Assembly: GCA_035691185.1 (NCBI GenBank) | Contig: DASSJN010000087.1 | Coordinates: forward strand, 1 to 28,453 | Direction: 5' to 3' | DNA length: 28,453 nucleotides | Source of the DNA: RPQJ01 sp035691185 | GTDB taxonomy: Bacteria; Pseudomonadota; Gammaproteobacteria; Steroidobacterales; Steroidobacteraceae | Shown: positions 1-7,901 of the stretch, in pieces | Layout of the letters: the number at the start of each line of letters is the position of its first letter | How positions within the stretch are numbered: position 1 is the stretch's first letter | The notes under the pieces: generated by a model | What the model saw: only the letters and a program-made list of their open reading frames with translations | Database searches by the model: none | What the model was told of the DNA's origin: nothing | Made by a program: the position numbers and the translations under genes

Positions 1-766
1 CGAACTCCCACGCCTGCGTCGTGTGCGCGACGAACACGATCTCGAGGTGCCGGTACTGCCGGCGCAAGCCCTGCACCGCCCAGAAGAAGAAGGTCTTGGC
101 CAGCTTGCGGCTGGCCTCGCCCATGCTCGCCGAGACGTCGAGCACGAGGAACACCACGGCCTGCGTGGCCGGCTGCTCCCGCCGCGACAGCTGGCGAAAC
201 CGCAGGTCGTCGTTGGTGAAGCCGGGCGCGCCGGGTTGCACCGTCTGTCGCTTCACCGATTCCTTGAGCGACCGGCGCCGGTCCAGCCGCGATCGTGGAC
301 CGCGTCGGTCCCAGCCCTCGCGGGTCCAGTCGTCCTCGCGCGCACCGCCGGCGCGGTTCGTCAGGTTGGGAAGCTTCATCTCCTCCCACAACCAGTCGAC
401 GATGTCCTCGACCTGGAACTCGAGCATGTAGCGGATGCCGCCGTCCTCGTCGCCGCCCCCGCCCCGACCGGCGCCGTCCTGGTCGTCCGGCGTCCGGATC
501 TGGTCGCCCGCCTTGGCCGCGCCCTGGCCGACGCCGCTCACCTGGTCGGGCGACCTCAGCCGGAAGCGGTAGTGCTCGAGCATCCTGACCGGCACCTGGA
601 CCGTCGAACTGCCACGCGACAGCACGTCCGCCCCGGCAACGACCTCGGGCAGGTGGGACCGGACGGCCTCACGGATCTTCTCGTTGTGCCGCAACCAGTC
701 CCGCGCGCCGCGCGAGAACAGGTCGTACCACGCGCTCACGTTGTCGCCGCTCGTCTTCTGCGTCAT
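1..766 (-). CDS. yeaH: DUF444/YeaH family protein, 3' end cut by window edge
   Basis: The reading frame is open from ATG at 766 to the window edge, giving the first 255 residues. Reverse-strand translation begins MTQKTSGDNVSAWYDLFSRG and contains a Gly/Asp-rich linker near residues 98-110. A von Willebrand A-like segment follows, with the metal-site motif D210-x-S212-x-S214 (LVLDVSASM). These are hallmarks of the DUF444/YeaH family, normally about 380-430 residues, so roughly the last third is missing. In known genomes this gene follows prkA and is often followed by a SpoVR-like gene; the latter would lie outside the window. Its start is 13 nt after the prkA stop codon, with an AGGAG-like sequence overlapping that stop, so the two are probably co-transcribed and translationally coupled. 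The molecular function is not known; a role in stress or nitrogen-starvation responses with PrkA is known from enterics. Confidence 0.92.
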   Translation of the reverse strand, partial: MTQKTSGDNVSAWYDLFSRGARDWLRHNEKIREAVRSHLPEVVAGADVLSRGSSTVQVPVRMLEHYRFRLRSPDQVSGVGQGAAKAGDQIRTPDDQDGAGRGGGGDEDGGIRYMLEFQVEDIVDWLWEEMKLPNLTNRAGGAREDDWTREGWDRRGPRSRLDRRRSLKESVKRQTVQPGAPGFTNDDLRFRQLSRREQPATQAVVFLVLDVSASMGEASRKLAKTFFFWAVQGLRRQYRHLEIVFVAHTTQAWEF

Positions 767-779
767 GGCCGGCGCGGCC

Positions 780-2729
780 TCACTCCTGCGCGAGCAGTGT
801 CGTAACGTAGTTCAGGGCTTCCTTCGCGCTGTGCTCGTCGTAGCCGTACTCGGCGATCAGGCGCTGCTGCACGGCGGAGATCTTGCGCTGCGCGTCGTCG
901 TCGGGGCGCGCCGAGGACGTCACGAGCCGCAGCACGTCGCGCCGCTCCTCGAACAGGTACTGCTCGATCGCTTCGCTCAGGCGCGCGTGGCTCTTCAGCG
1001 TGAATTTCTCGCCGGTCTTGTAGGCCACCATCGCCTTGCGGACGATCTCCTGGCGGAACGTGAGCTTGCCGGACTCGGAAATCTTGATCTTGTCCTCCAC
1101 CGAGCGCAGGAACCGCTCGTCGGCCGGGCGCGACTCGCCCGTGATCGGGTCCTTCACCTCGCGGTGATCGAGCGCCGCCTCGACTTCGTCGAGGTACTTG
1201 TCCAGCAACTCCTGCGCCTCGCCCTCGAACGATGCGAAGAGCGCGCGATGCACGTCCTCCTTGACCCAGCGGTTGTAGAACTCCTTGCGGGCGAGCACCA
1301 GGTGGTCGACCCACGCCTTCTTGAGCTTGGCGTCCATCCTGGCGTCGTTCTCGATCGCGTCCTTGATGGCCAGCAGCACCTCCATGCTCGTCAGGCTGCG
1401 GGCATCGCTGCGCGTGATGGCGTTCGAGATGGCATTGACGACGAAGCGCGGGCTGACGCCGGTCAGGCCCTCGTCGGGCGCCTCGAGCCGCAGGCGCTCG
1501 ATCTCGGCGGTCGTGAATCCCTCGATGCTCTCGCCCGCATAGATGCGCGCCTTCTTGCCGAGGTCCAGGCCTTCGCGCTCCGGCTTGACGAGCCGCGTGA
1601 GCACCGCGAAGACCGCCGCGATGCGCAGCGTGTGCGGGTCGAGGTGCACGTCGCGGAACGCCGGCGCGGCCGAGACGAGCTTGGCATAGATGCGCCCTTC
1701 CTCCGGGTACGACAGCGTGTACGGCACCCGGACGATGACCATGCGGTCGAGCAGCGCCTCGTTCTCCTTCTCCTGCAGGAACTTGTTGAATTCCGCGAGG
1801 TTGGTGTGGGCGAGGATCGTCTCGTCGAGGTGGATCAGCGGGAACCGCGAGACCTTGACGTTCTTCTCCTGCGTGAGCGTGAGCAGCAGGTAGAGGAACT
1901 CGCGCTTGACCTTGAGGATCTCGATCATCTCGAGCACGCCGCGGCTGGCGGCATAGACCGCGCCGGTCCACGACCAGGCGCGCGGGTCGCCCTCGTCGCC
2001 GAACTGCGCGACCTTGGAAAGGTCGACGGAGCCGACGAGGTCCGCGATGTCGGCGGTCGTCGGATCGTGCGGTGCGTACGTGCCGACACCAACGCGCGAG
2101 GCCTCGGAGAGGAACACCCGCTCGACGGGCATCCTCAGGTAGTCACCCTCGAACTCCCGCTCCAGGCGGTCGCGGGCCCACGGGCTGGGCTCGCCCTGGA
2201 TCTCGACGCCGAAGGTCTCGCGGAAGTCCGCCCGGAGCATCGGCGGGACGATGTTCAGCGGCGACTCGTGCATGGGCGAGCCCTGCAGCGCGTACACGGC
2301 CCCCTCGTCGGTGTGGCTGTATTCCTCCAGCCCGTGCTTGAGCAGGATCGCCATCGTGGACTTGCCGCCCGAGGGCGGCCCTAGCAGCAGCAGCAGGCGG
2401 CGGCCAACATCGGAACCGGCGGCCGCGGCCTTGAAGTAGTCGACCACGCGGCCGAGGGCCGGGTCGATGCCGTACAGGTCGCGCTTGAAGAGCGCGTCCG
2501 GGCCCGACTCGCCCCTGAGGGCCTGCCGGCCGTGCCAGGTCAGCATGTCCCAGAGATACTCGTGGCTGCTGCGGGCAAACGCCCGTGGGGAGCGCGGCAG
2601 GATGTCGCGCAGGAACTCTTCGAACGTACCGGACCAGTTCTTCGCGCGATGTTGACGGCTGTACACGCCAAGCGATTCCACGAAATCCGCGGCATTGCCT
2701 GCGACGACCTTGTCCTCATGGCCAGTCAT
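780..2729 (-). CDS. prkA: PrkA family serine protein kinase
   Basis: The product is 649 residues, close to the usual 640-645 of PrkA/YeaG. The N-terminal AAA-type domain carries a Walker A motif, GPPSGGKST, at about residues 117-125. The C-terminal half matches the PrkA kinase-like domain. PrkA is a cytosolic ATP-dependent Ser protein kinase (recently also proposed to be an AAA protease) linked to stationary-phase and starvation responses. The start at 2729 (MTGHEDKVVAGN) is preceded by GGAGGATCACTCG. The frame stays open upstream to 3089, but that 120-residue extension is Arg/Pro-rich and matches nothing in the family, so I reject it. The gene lies directly before yeaH in the same direction, the conserved pair order. 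Confidence 0.96.
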   Translation of the reverse strand: MTGHEDKVVAGNAADFVESLGVYSRQHRAKNWSGTFEEFLRDILPRSPRAFARSSHEYLWDMLTWHGRQALRGESGPDALFKRDLYGIDPALGRVVDYFKAAAAGSDVGRRLLLLLGPPSGGKSTMAILLKHGLEEYSHTDEGAVYALQGSPMHESPLNIVPPMLRADFRETFGVEIQGEPSPWARDRLEREFEGDYLRMPVERVFLSEASRVGVGTYAPHDPTTADIADLVGSVDLSKVAQFGDEGDPRAWSWTGAVYAASRGVLEMIEILKVKREFLYLLLTLTQEKNVKVSRFPLIHLDETILAHTNLAEFNKFLQEKENEALLDRMVIVRVPYTLSYPEEGRIYAKLVSAAPAFRDVHLDPHTLRIAAVFAVLTRLVKPEREGLDLGKKARIYAGESIEGFTTAEIERLRLEAPDEGLTGVSPRFVVNAISNAITRSDARSLTSMEVLLAIKDAIENDARMDAKLKKAWVDHLVLARKEFYNRWVKEDVHRALFASFEGEAQELLDKYLDEVEAALDHREVKDPITGESRPADERFLRSVEDKIKISESGKLTFRQEIVRKAMVAYKTGEKFTLKSHARLSEAIEQYLFEERRDVLRLVTSSARPDDDAQRKISAVQQRLIAEYGYDEHSAKEALNYVTTLLAQE

Positions 2730-3400
2730 CGAGTGATCCTCCGGGCGGCGGCCCGCAATCGAACGTGGGTCAGTCTCTCCTTCCGAACCTGTTCCGTCGG
2801 GTGCCGAGAATACGCCGGCCGAGGGCAGAAGATGTGACATAAGTCCCGTCCCCGACAGATCATTCGACCGTGGACCGCGCGTCTGGTTTCCAACGTGAGG
2901 GCCGCCATGAAAACGAACGGGTCTCCCGGGACCCGCGAACATTCGTTCGAGGTGGAACGCAGGGCGTGGTCGAACTCGCGGCGAACTCGTGGCCGCACGT
3001 CGCGCCTGCCTCCGTCGTCGCATCGCCGAGGCGGGGTCTGGCGGGCCGCCGCCGCCGCTGGAGGCTCGAGTGGCACCGATCGCACGCACGAGACAACGCT
3101 CGCACCGCGACGTATGAAGCTCCGGCCGCTAGACGGGACCGGTTCTTACGGAGTTTGCTTGGCGATGTCGGCCGGATTCGGACAACCGGAAGCCGAAGTC
3201 GCGGTGTGACTGACGTGGAACCATGGACGAGCGGCGGCATCCGGCGACCCGGATCGGCACCCGGACGATAGACGAGCGTTGGGCACCACGCCAGCCCTGC
3301 CCTCGAGGGGCGAGACGGAGGGGCTCGCCGACCCGGAAAGGCATGCCTGACCTTTGACTAACCAGGTCGACGTAATCGAGGCGGTCAAATTCCTGTTCGA
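2730..3400. other. 671-bp gap upstream of prkA without a convincing gene
   Basis: No ORF here has a family signature. Those on either strand (for example 2860-3240 minus and 2870-3271 plus) are Arg/Ser-rich with no good ribosome binding site. A CGGGTC/GACCCG inverted repeat with a 6-nt loop lies at 2918-2935, and a short CGAAC/GTTCG hairpin follows it. The left part must contain the prkA leader and promoter, but I cannot place a consensus -35/-10 or sigma54 site with confidence. The right end carries a 23-codon reading frame (3354-3425, TTG start) running into the convergent DUF4287 gene. Confidence 0.5.
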
Positions 3401-3640
3401 TCAGTTCGGCATGACCTTGCCGTGAGTGGCTCGCCGCTCGCGAGCCAGGAATGCCGCGACAGTGGCATTCGCGTGCCCGTGGCCCATGCCGTGCTTCAAC
3501 TTCAAGTGCCGCACCATTTCCATGTGCTTCATGCCGGAAAGCCGCTCCAGCGTCGTGAACCAGAATTCCATTGGCTGGCCATACCTTGCCTCAATCGAGG
3601 GGAAGTATGACGCTGGCCCTTTGACGCGCAGCTTCTGCAT
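3401..3640 (-). CDS. Small DUF4287-like protein
   Basis: This 79-residue protein starts MQKLRVKGPASYFPSIEARY and ends in a segment rich in His and Gly (KHGMGHGHANATVAAFLA, residues 49-66). That matches the conserved core of DUF4287 proteins, which typically read GLGHGHA or GMGHGHA before a short helix. The biochemical function of DUF4287 is unknown. ATG at 3640 is preceded by CCGGAG at a suitable distance. The frame is open far upstream, but that part lies antisense to the doxX-like gene and is a shadow. It sits 38 bp after the doxX-like stop in the same direction, so both probably share the promoter at 4170-4198 and its MarR-type control. Confidence 0.8.
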   Translation of the reverse strand: MQKLRVKGPASYFPSIEARYGQPMEFWFTTLERLSGMKHMEMVRHLKLKHGMGHGHANATVAAFLARERRATHGKVMPN

Positions 3641-3678
3641 CGCGGGACTCCGGGCAAATATCGGCGGCGGCGGCGACT

Positions 3679-4128
3679 TCAGGCCGAATCCCTGCCGCGG
3701 CGAGGCCGAAGTGGCAATAGCCGACGAAGTGCGGGCTCCTCGATCAGGACCGCGCCCCACATCAACGCACCGAGATAAACCCCGAACAGCGTATGGCTCA
3801 ACATCGGATTGCCGACGCGGAGGTGCGTCGCGACGGTTCCGCCCAGGAAGGCGGTCATCACGAGCGCCCCGAGCAGGCGCGTGCGCGGGACGAGGAACAG
3901 GACGAGACAGGCGAGTTCCAGCAACCCGAGGTACGTCGCCCACCCCGCAGGCCAGCCTAGACTGGCCAGTGATTCCGTGGCGACCTGCGCGCCGACCAGC
4001 TTGGGCCCGATCGAGGCGACCAGCAGGAACGATGCAATCGCGCCGATCGTCAGCCGGCGCACCCAGAGCCCGGTCGTCGCGTTCATGGCCGAGCACTGCC
4101 CCGTGAGTTCGCTGCCGATGGCCCGCAT
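3679..4128 (-). CDS. DoxX-like integral membrane protein
   Basis: The product is 149 residues with four hydrophobic segments (about 23-45, 64-80, 84-103 and 114-130) and a basic tail, LLPLRPRRGRDSA. This is the size and topology of DoxX-like proteins of the inner membrane, which are often linked to redox or electrophile stress. Their reaction is generally not established. ATG at 4128 is preceded by GGAGGCGAC, so I prefer it to the internal Met at 4086. It is divergent from the marR gene with a 63-nt gap containing a near-consensus promoter and two palindromes. That arrangement is typical of a MarR regulator controlling an adjacent stress-membrane gene. The exact DoxX subfamily is uncertain. 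Confidence 0.85.
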   Translation of the reverse strand: MRAIGSELTGQCSAMNATTGLWVRRLTIGAIASFLLVASIGPKLVGAQVATESLASLGWPAGWATYLGLLELACLVLFLVPRTRLLGALVMTAFLGGTVATHLRVGNPMLSHTLFGVYLGALMWGAVLIEEPALRRLLPLRPRRGRDSA

Positions 4129-4154
4129 GTCGCCTCCGCTGGGCTAGAATGAGA

Positions 4155-4172
4155 TATCTCGATGACGAGATA
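4155..4172. promoter_or_regulatory. Palindromic MarR-type operator O1
   Basis: TATCTCG-ATGA-CGAGATA is an 18-bp perfect inverted repeat (7-bp arms, 4-nt centre). It resembles the A/T-flanked CTCGA-type palindromes bound by many MarR regulators. It is centred at 4163.5, the predicted +1 of the doxX promoter, and touches the -10 box. That it is bound by the adjacent MarR protein is inferred. Confidence 0.75.
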
Positions 4173-4198
4173 ATAGTTGGACGATATCTTGATGTCAA
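4170..4198 (-). promoter_or_regulatory. Strong sigma70 promoter of the doxX-DUF4287 unit
   Basis: Read on the minus strand, TTGACA (4198-4193), a 17-bp spacer and TATTAT (4175-4170) form a nearly perfect sigma70 promoter. The expected start of transcription is near 4163, which gives a leader of about 35 nt to the ATG at 4128. Both predicted operators overlap it: one covers the -35 box, the other the transcription start. The same DNA contains the start codon of the divergent marR gene. Confidence 0.8.
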
Positions 4199-4200
4199 GA
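4187..4200. promoter_or_regulatory. Palindromic MarR-type operator O2
   Basis: TCTTGA-TG-TCAAGA is a perfect 6-bp-arm inverted repeat and a relaxed copy of O1 (the preceding bases are also TA). Its centre, 4193.5, is exactly 30 bp from that of O1. It covers the -35 box of the doxX promoter and the probable marR start codon (ATG at 4192). Confidence 0.7.
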
Positions 4201-4731
4201 CAACTGCGCAACGACGACGACCTGGCGATCGACCACGTGGAGAGGAGGCGACAGCAGTGGTCGCGAGAACTCCCGGACGTCGACACGATCGGCATGGCCG
4301 TGCTCGGCCGATTGCGCTGGATCACATTGCAGGTCCGGCCCGCCATCGAGCGTGTGTTCGAGCGACACGGACTCGACAGCGGGGAGTTCGACGTGCTGGC
4401 CACTCTTCTGCGTTCGGGGCCGCCGTATCGCCTGAGGCCGACGGAACTCTACAAGTCACTGATGATCTCCTCGGGCGGCCTGACGGACCGGCTCGCACGT
4501 CTCGAATCCGCGGGTCTCGTGCGGCGTGTGCCGAGCGACGCCGACGCGCGCAGCTTGCTCGTCGAACTGGCCCCCTCCGGGCGCAAACGCACGGAGGCCG
4601 CCTTTCGCGAAGACATGGCAATAGAGAAGCAGCTTCTCAAGGGGCTCACGACCGACGAACGCGCCCAGTTGGGGCGACTGCTCGCCAAGCTCGGGATGCA
4701 GGTCGAAAAGGTCGCGGACTCGGACGCGTGA
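4192..4731 (+). CDS. MarR family transcriptional regulator
   Basis: The product is 179 residues from ATG at 4192, or 184 from an in-frame TTG at 4177. It has the MarR winged-helix layout: an N-terminal dimerisation helix, a core beginning GMAVLGRLRWITLQVRPAIE, a recognition region (LRPTELYKSLMISSGGLTDRLARLESAGLVRR) and a wing with DADARSLLVEL. It is probably a dimeric repressor that responds to small phenolic, oxidant or other ligands; the ligand is not predictable. No strong Shine-Dalgarno precedes either start, and operator O2 overlaps the start codon, so autoregulation is likely. The divergent doxX-DUF4287 pair is the obvious target. The nitrilase gene 137 bp downstream might also belong to its regulon. 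Confidence 0.93.
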   Translation: MSRQLRNDDDLAIDHVERRRQQWSRELPDVDTIGMAVLGRLRWITLQVRPAIERVFERHGLDSGEFDVLATLLRSGPPYRLRPTELYKSLMISSGGLTDRLARLESAGLVRRVPSDADARSLLVELAPSGRKRTEAAFREDMAIEKQLLKGLTTDERAQLGRLLAKLGMQVEKVADSDA

Positions 4732-4868
4732 AGTGCGCGATCAGGACGAGGCCGCCAACCTGTGGGAGAAGTCCTACGGCGTGCCTCACGCGCCCGTTGC
4801 AGCGGTACCGTGCGCGGCGGCTCATACTCTTCCCCTCTTCCCGCGTCATGGCACGGTCGAGGGAGACC

Positions 4869-5813
4869 ATGCGCGTAGCCGTCGTTCAAAGACCGCCAGT
4901 GTTCCTCGATCGAAGCGCGACGATGACGGACGCCGTCGCCGCGGTCCGGGAAGCCGCGGCCAACGAGGCCCGGCTCGTGGTGTTTCCGGAGGCCTACGTC
5001 CCCGGATACCCGGCGTGGATCTGGAGGTTGCGTCCCGGCGGCGACATGGGCCTCGCCGAGAAACTGCACGCACGATTGCTCGGTAACGCGGTCAGTCTCG
5101 ACGGCGACGACCTCGCGCCGCTTCGCGAGGCGGCGCGGGAGCACGAGGTCACCGTCGTCTGCGGAATCGACGAGCGCGATGCCGAATTCAGCCGGAGCAC
5201 CATTTACAACTCCGTGGTGCTGATCGGACCGGGCGGCCAGCTCTTGAACCGCCATCGCAAGCTGATGCCGACGAATCCCGAGAGGATGGTCTGGGGTCTT
5301 GGCGACGCTTCGGGGCTCAAAGTGGTCGAGACGCCCTGCGGCCGGGTCGGCGTACTCGTCTGCTGGGAGAACTACATGCCGCTGGCGCGGTATGCGCTGT
5401 ACGCGCTCGGCGTCGAGGTCTACGTCGCCCCGACCTACGACTCGGGCGACAAATGGATCGGGACACTGCAGCACATTGCGCGCGAAGGCGGATGCTGGGT
5501 CGTCGGCAGCGGCATGGCCTTCCGCGGCAGTGACATTCCCGACGACCTCCCGGGGAAAGCTGCGATCTATCCCGAGGCGGACGACTGGATCAACGCGGGC
5601 GATTCGGTCGTGATCGAGCCGGGTGGAAACATCGCCGCCGGGCCCATGCGACGTGAACAGGGCATCCTGTACGCGGACATCGACCTCGCTCGGGTCGGCA
5701 TCGCCAGGCGCAGCCTCGACGTCGTCGGTCATTACGCCCGGCCAGATGTGTTCCAGTTGAGCGTGGATCGGCGCCTGCAAAAGCCGGTACGGTTCGACGA
5801 CCCGTCGCAGTGA
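4869..5813 (+). CDS. Nitrilase (carbon-nitrogen hydrolase, branch 1)
   Basis: This 314-residue protein has the full nitrilase triad: E41 in FPEAYVPGYP, K131 in RHRKLMPT and C165 in LVCWENYMP. The CWEN context and the E138 region (NPERMVWG) are typical of true nitrilases rather than amidases. The predicted reaction is cytosolic hydrolysis of a nitrile to a carboxylic acid and ammonia through a Cys thioimidate; the substrate (aliphatic, aryl or cyanide-type) cannot be told. ATG at 4869 directly follows GGGAGACC. A further in-frame ATG at 4848 and a long upstream extension overlap marR antisense or out of frame and are less likely. The gene lies downstream of marR in the same direction and converges on mddA. 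Confidence 0.95.
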   Translation: MRVAVVQRPPVFLDRSATMTDAVAAVREAAANEARLVVFPEAYVPGYPAWIWRLRPGGDMGLAEKLHARLLGNAVSLDGDDLAPLREAAREHEVTVVCGIDERDAEFSRSTIYNSVVLIGPGGQLLNRHRKLMPTNPERMVWGLGDASGLKVVETPCGRVGVLVCWENYMPLARYALYALGVEVYVAPTYDSGDKWIGTLQHIAREGGCWVVGSGMAFRGSDIPDDLPGKAAIYPEADDWINAGDSVVIEPGGNIAAGPMRREQGILYADIDLARVGIARRSLDVVGHYARPDVFQLSVDRRLQKPVRFDDPSQ

Positions 5814-5864
5814 TCACCTGGCCTGCGCCGGCCGCCGACGCATCGACTGCCGCCGCGCCGCTGC

Positions 5865-6653
5865 CTACCCCTCGCTCGCCAGACGACCACGATCGTCTGC
5901 GACCGGGGCTGAGGCAGCGCGCCCTCGTCGCCGGCCAGGCAGAAGCATCGGCACCGACCGCTGATACTCCTCGTACGCTTTGCCGTGCTCGGACACGAGG
6001 TCCCGTTCTTCGAGCTGGATCGCCAGGACGATGTAGACGGTCGTCGCTGCGGCGAACACCAGGTGCGCCAGCGTCATCCTCGGCGTCATCCAGAACGCGA
6101 GCAGAAATCCGAAATAGAGCGGATGGCGTACGTACCGGTACGGCAACGGGGTGCGGAACTCCACGCGCGCGTACGGTTTGCCGATCAGTGGCAGCCAGAC
6201 CTGTCGCAGGCCGAACAGGTCGAAATGGTTGATCAGGAACGTGACGACCAGGACAGTGAGCCAACCCGCCGCGAACAGCGTCCACAGTGCGATGCGAGCC
6301 GCCGGATTCTCGACGGTCCAGACCTCGATCCCGATCGGACGCCACTGCCAGAACAGCAACAGCAGCGCGAGACTGGCGCAGAGCACGTACGTGGAGCGCT
6401 CGATCGCCCAGGGCACGACCCGTGTCCACCGCTCCTTGAACCATTTCCTCGCCATCACACTGTGCTGGACGGCGAACACGGTCAGCAACGCGCAATCGAT
6501 CGCCAGCGCCTGCAGCAGTGACGTTTCGAGCGGGCCGTCGAGGCGGTTGGGTACGACGAACCCGCCGACGAACGCGATTGCGTACAGGAACGTGACGAGG
6601 AAGATCACGTACGAGACGACGCCATAGGCGAAGAACGACAGGCGCTTGTACAT
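5865..6653 (-). CDS. mddA: Methanethiol S-methyltransferase (MddA-like)
   Basis: The 262-residue membrane protein starts MYKRLSFFAYGVVSYVIFLV and has five to six hydrophobic segments. It carries the isoprenylcysteine-methyltransferase-like SAM-binding signature YRYVRHPLYFGFL (about 172-184) followed by EERDL (about 216-220). Overall layout, length and N-terminus fit MddA, which converts methanethiol to dimethyl sulfide with S-adenosylmethionine; the related NnrU family is the main alternative. ATG at 6653 has AGGAGG seven bases upstream, so the 40-residue Arg-rich upstream extension is rejected. It is divergent from the LuxR-hydrolase gene (122-bp gap) and converges on the nitrilase, with 51 bp between stops. 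Confidence 0.85.
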   Translation of the reverse strand: MYKRLSFFAYGVVSYVIFLVTFLYAIAFVGGFVVPNRLDGPLETSLLQALAIDCALLTVFAVQHSVMARKWFKERWTRVVPWAIERSTYVLCASLALLLLFWQWRPIGIEVWTVENPAARIALWTLFAAGWLTVLVVTFLINHFDLFGLRQVWLPLIGKPYARVEFRTPLPYRYVRHPLYFGFLLAFWMTPRMTLAHLVFAAATTVYIVLAIQLEERDLVSEHGKAYEEYQRSVPMLLPGRRRGRAASAPVADDRGRLASEG

Positions 6654-6751
6654 CACGGTCCCTCCTTGGTTGCCGGCAAATGTGCGCCGGCCACGGCGTC
6701 TTCTCCATGGGCGCTTTGTCCCGGTCGGGCTAATATCGGAGCGTCGTTCGT

Positions 6752-6765
6752 GAGACAAATGTCCC
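6752..6765. promoter_or_regulatory. Possible operator upstream of the hydrolase-LuxR gene
   Basis: GAGACA-AA-TGTCCC is an imperfect dyad (5 of 6 arm pairs) ending 10 bp before the start codon. The right half TGTCCCG recurs at 6717-6723, 43 bp upstream, in the same divergent gap. It could be the binding site of the adjacent LuxR-type domain, but this is only suggestive. Confidence 0.3.
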
Positions 6766-6775
6766 GACAGCACCG

Positions 6776-7846
6776 ATGATCGGCTCGATGCGGCGTCGCC
6801 AGCACGTTCGCTACGTCAAGGCCTCGGACGGGGCCCGCCTGGCGTGGGCGGACGCCGGTGCCGGGCCGACCGTGGTCAAAGCCGCCAACTGGCTGACCCA
6901 TCTCGAGTACGAGTGGGACAGCCCTGTATGGAAACACTGGCTTCAATTCTTCTCGACGCATTGGCGATTCGTGCGCTACGACGAGCGCGGCTGCGGGATG
7001 AGCGAGTGGCAGGCGGAGGGAACGCTGTCCCTCGATCAATGGTCGGCGGACCTGGGTTCGATCATCGACGCGGCCGCACCTTCGGGGCCCGTGACGCTGC
7101 TCGGCATCTCACAGGGCGCAGCGACGTGCATCCACTACGCGATTCGACATCCGGAGCGAGTGACGCGGTTGATTCTCTACGGCGGCTACGCACACGGCGC
7201 GTTCAAACGCCCGACGGCAACGGAATACCGAGCCATGATCGACCTCGCACGCGCGGCGTGGGGCAAGGACAACCCGACGTTCAGACAGATTTTCACCTCG
7301 CGCTTCATCCCGGGGGGCAGCCCGGAACAACTGAAATGGTTCAACGATCTGTGCCTCAAGACGACCACGGGCGAGATCGTCGCCGCGCTGCTGGAGGCTC
7401 GCGCCGTCATAGACATCACCGAGTCGCTCGCCGAAGTTCGGGCACCGACCCTGGTCCTGCATGCGCGGAACGACGAAGTGATACCCGTTGCGGAGGGGCG
7501 TCTCCTGGCGAGCGGAATCCCCGGCGCGGAATTCGTCGAAGTGGACTCCCGCAATCACATCCTGCTGCAGGGCGAGCCCGCCTGGGAGCGTTTCCGCGAG
7601 GCCGTGCTCTCGTTCCTGCACCCCGACGCGGCGACGACGGGCTCTGCGTTCGAGGCTCTTTCCGCACGAGAACGTCAAGTGCTGGCGTTGATGACGGACG
7701 GCCTGAGCAATGCAGATATCGCTTCGCGGATGGAGATCAGCGAGAAGACCGTCCGCAACCATGCCTCCAACCTGTTCGACAAGCTCGGGGTCTGGTCCCG
7801 CGCACAGGCGATCGTGTTCGCCCGCGACCGCGGCTTCAGGCGCTGA
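6776..7846 (+). CDS. Alpha/beta-hydrolase fused to a C-terminal LuxR-type HTH
   Basis: The 356-residue protein has an N-terminal alpha/beta-hydrolase domain (about 10-285). Its nucleophile elbow is G110-I-S112-Q-G, with D233 (LHARNDEVIP) and H261 (SRNHILL) in the expected acid and His positions, so the catalytic set is intact. Residues about 292-350 form a GerE/LuxR helix-turn-helix, with LSARERQVLALMTDGLSNAD followed by IASRMEISEKTVRNHASNLF. It may be a one-component regulator whose hydrolase fold senses or processes a ligand. The start at 6776 is chosen for fit to the family; MRRRQH at 6788 is possible. It is divergent from mddA and could regulate it. Confidence 0.92.
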   Translation: MIGSMRRRQHVRYVKASDGARLAWADAGAGPTVVKAANWLTHLEYEWDSPVWKHWLQFFSTHWRFVRYDERGCGMSEWQAEGTLSLDQWSADLGSIIDAAAPSGPVTLLGISQGAATCIHYAIRHPERVTRLILYGGYAHGAFKRPTATEYRAMIDLARAAWGKDNPTFRQIFTSRFIPGGSPEQLKWFNDLCLKTTTGEIVAALLEARAVIDITESLAEVRAPTLVLHARNDEVIPVAEGRLLASGIPGAEFVEVDSRNHILLQGEPAWERFREAVLSFLHPDAATTGSAFEALSARERQVLALMTDGLSNADIASRMEISEKTVRNHASNLFDKLGVWSRAQAIVFARDRGFRR

Positions 7847-7901
7847 GCCGACAGGATCCCGAGCCAGGGACCCCGCCTTGCGAATCGTCGGACGGCGGAT
7901 C

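Noticed and set aside
684..2384. 566-residue plus-strand frame over prkA
   Set aside because: It is antisense to the clear prkA gene and has the low-complexity Leu/Arg/Val pattern of a high-GC shadow frame.
2918..2935. CGGGTC/GACCCG hairpin as a terminator
   Set aside because: No T-rich tail follows on either strand and no gene ends there.
2730..3089. 120-residue N-terminal extension of PrkA in an open frame
   Set aside because: It is Arg/Pro-rich and unlike any PrkA. The ATG at 2729 has a good ribosome binding site and gives the family length.
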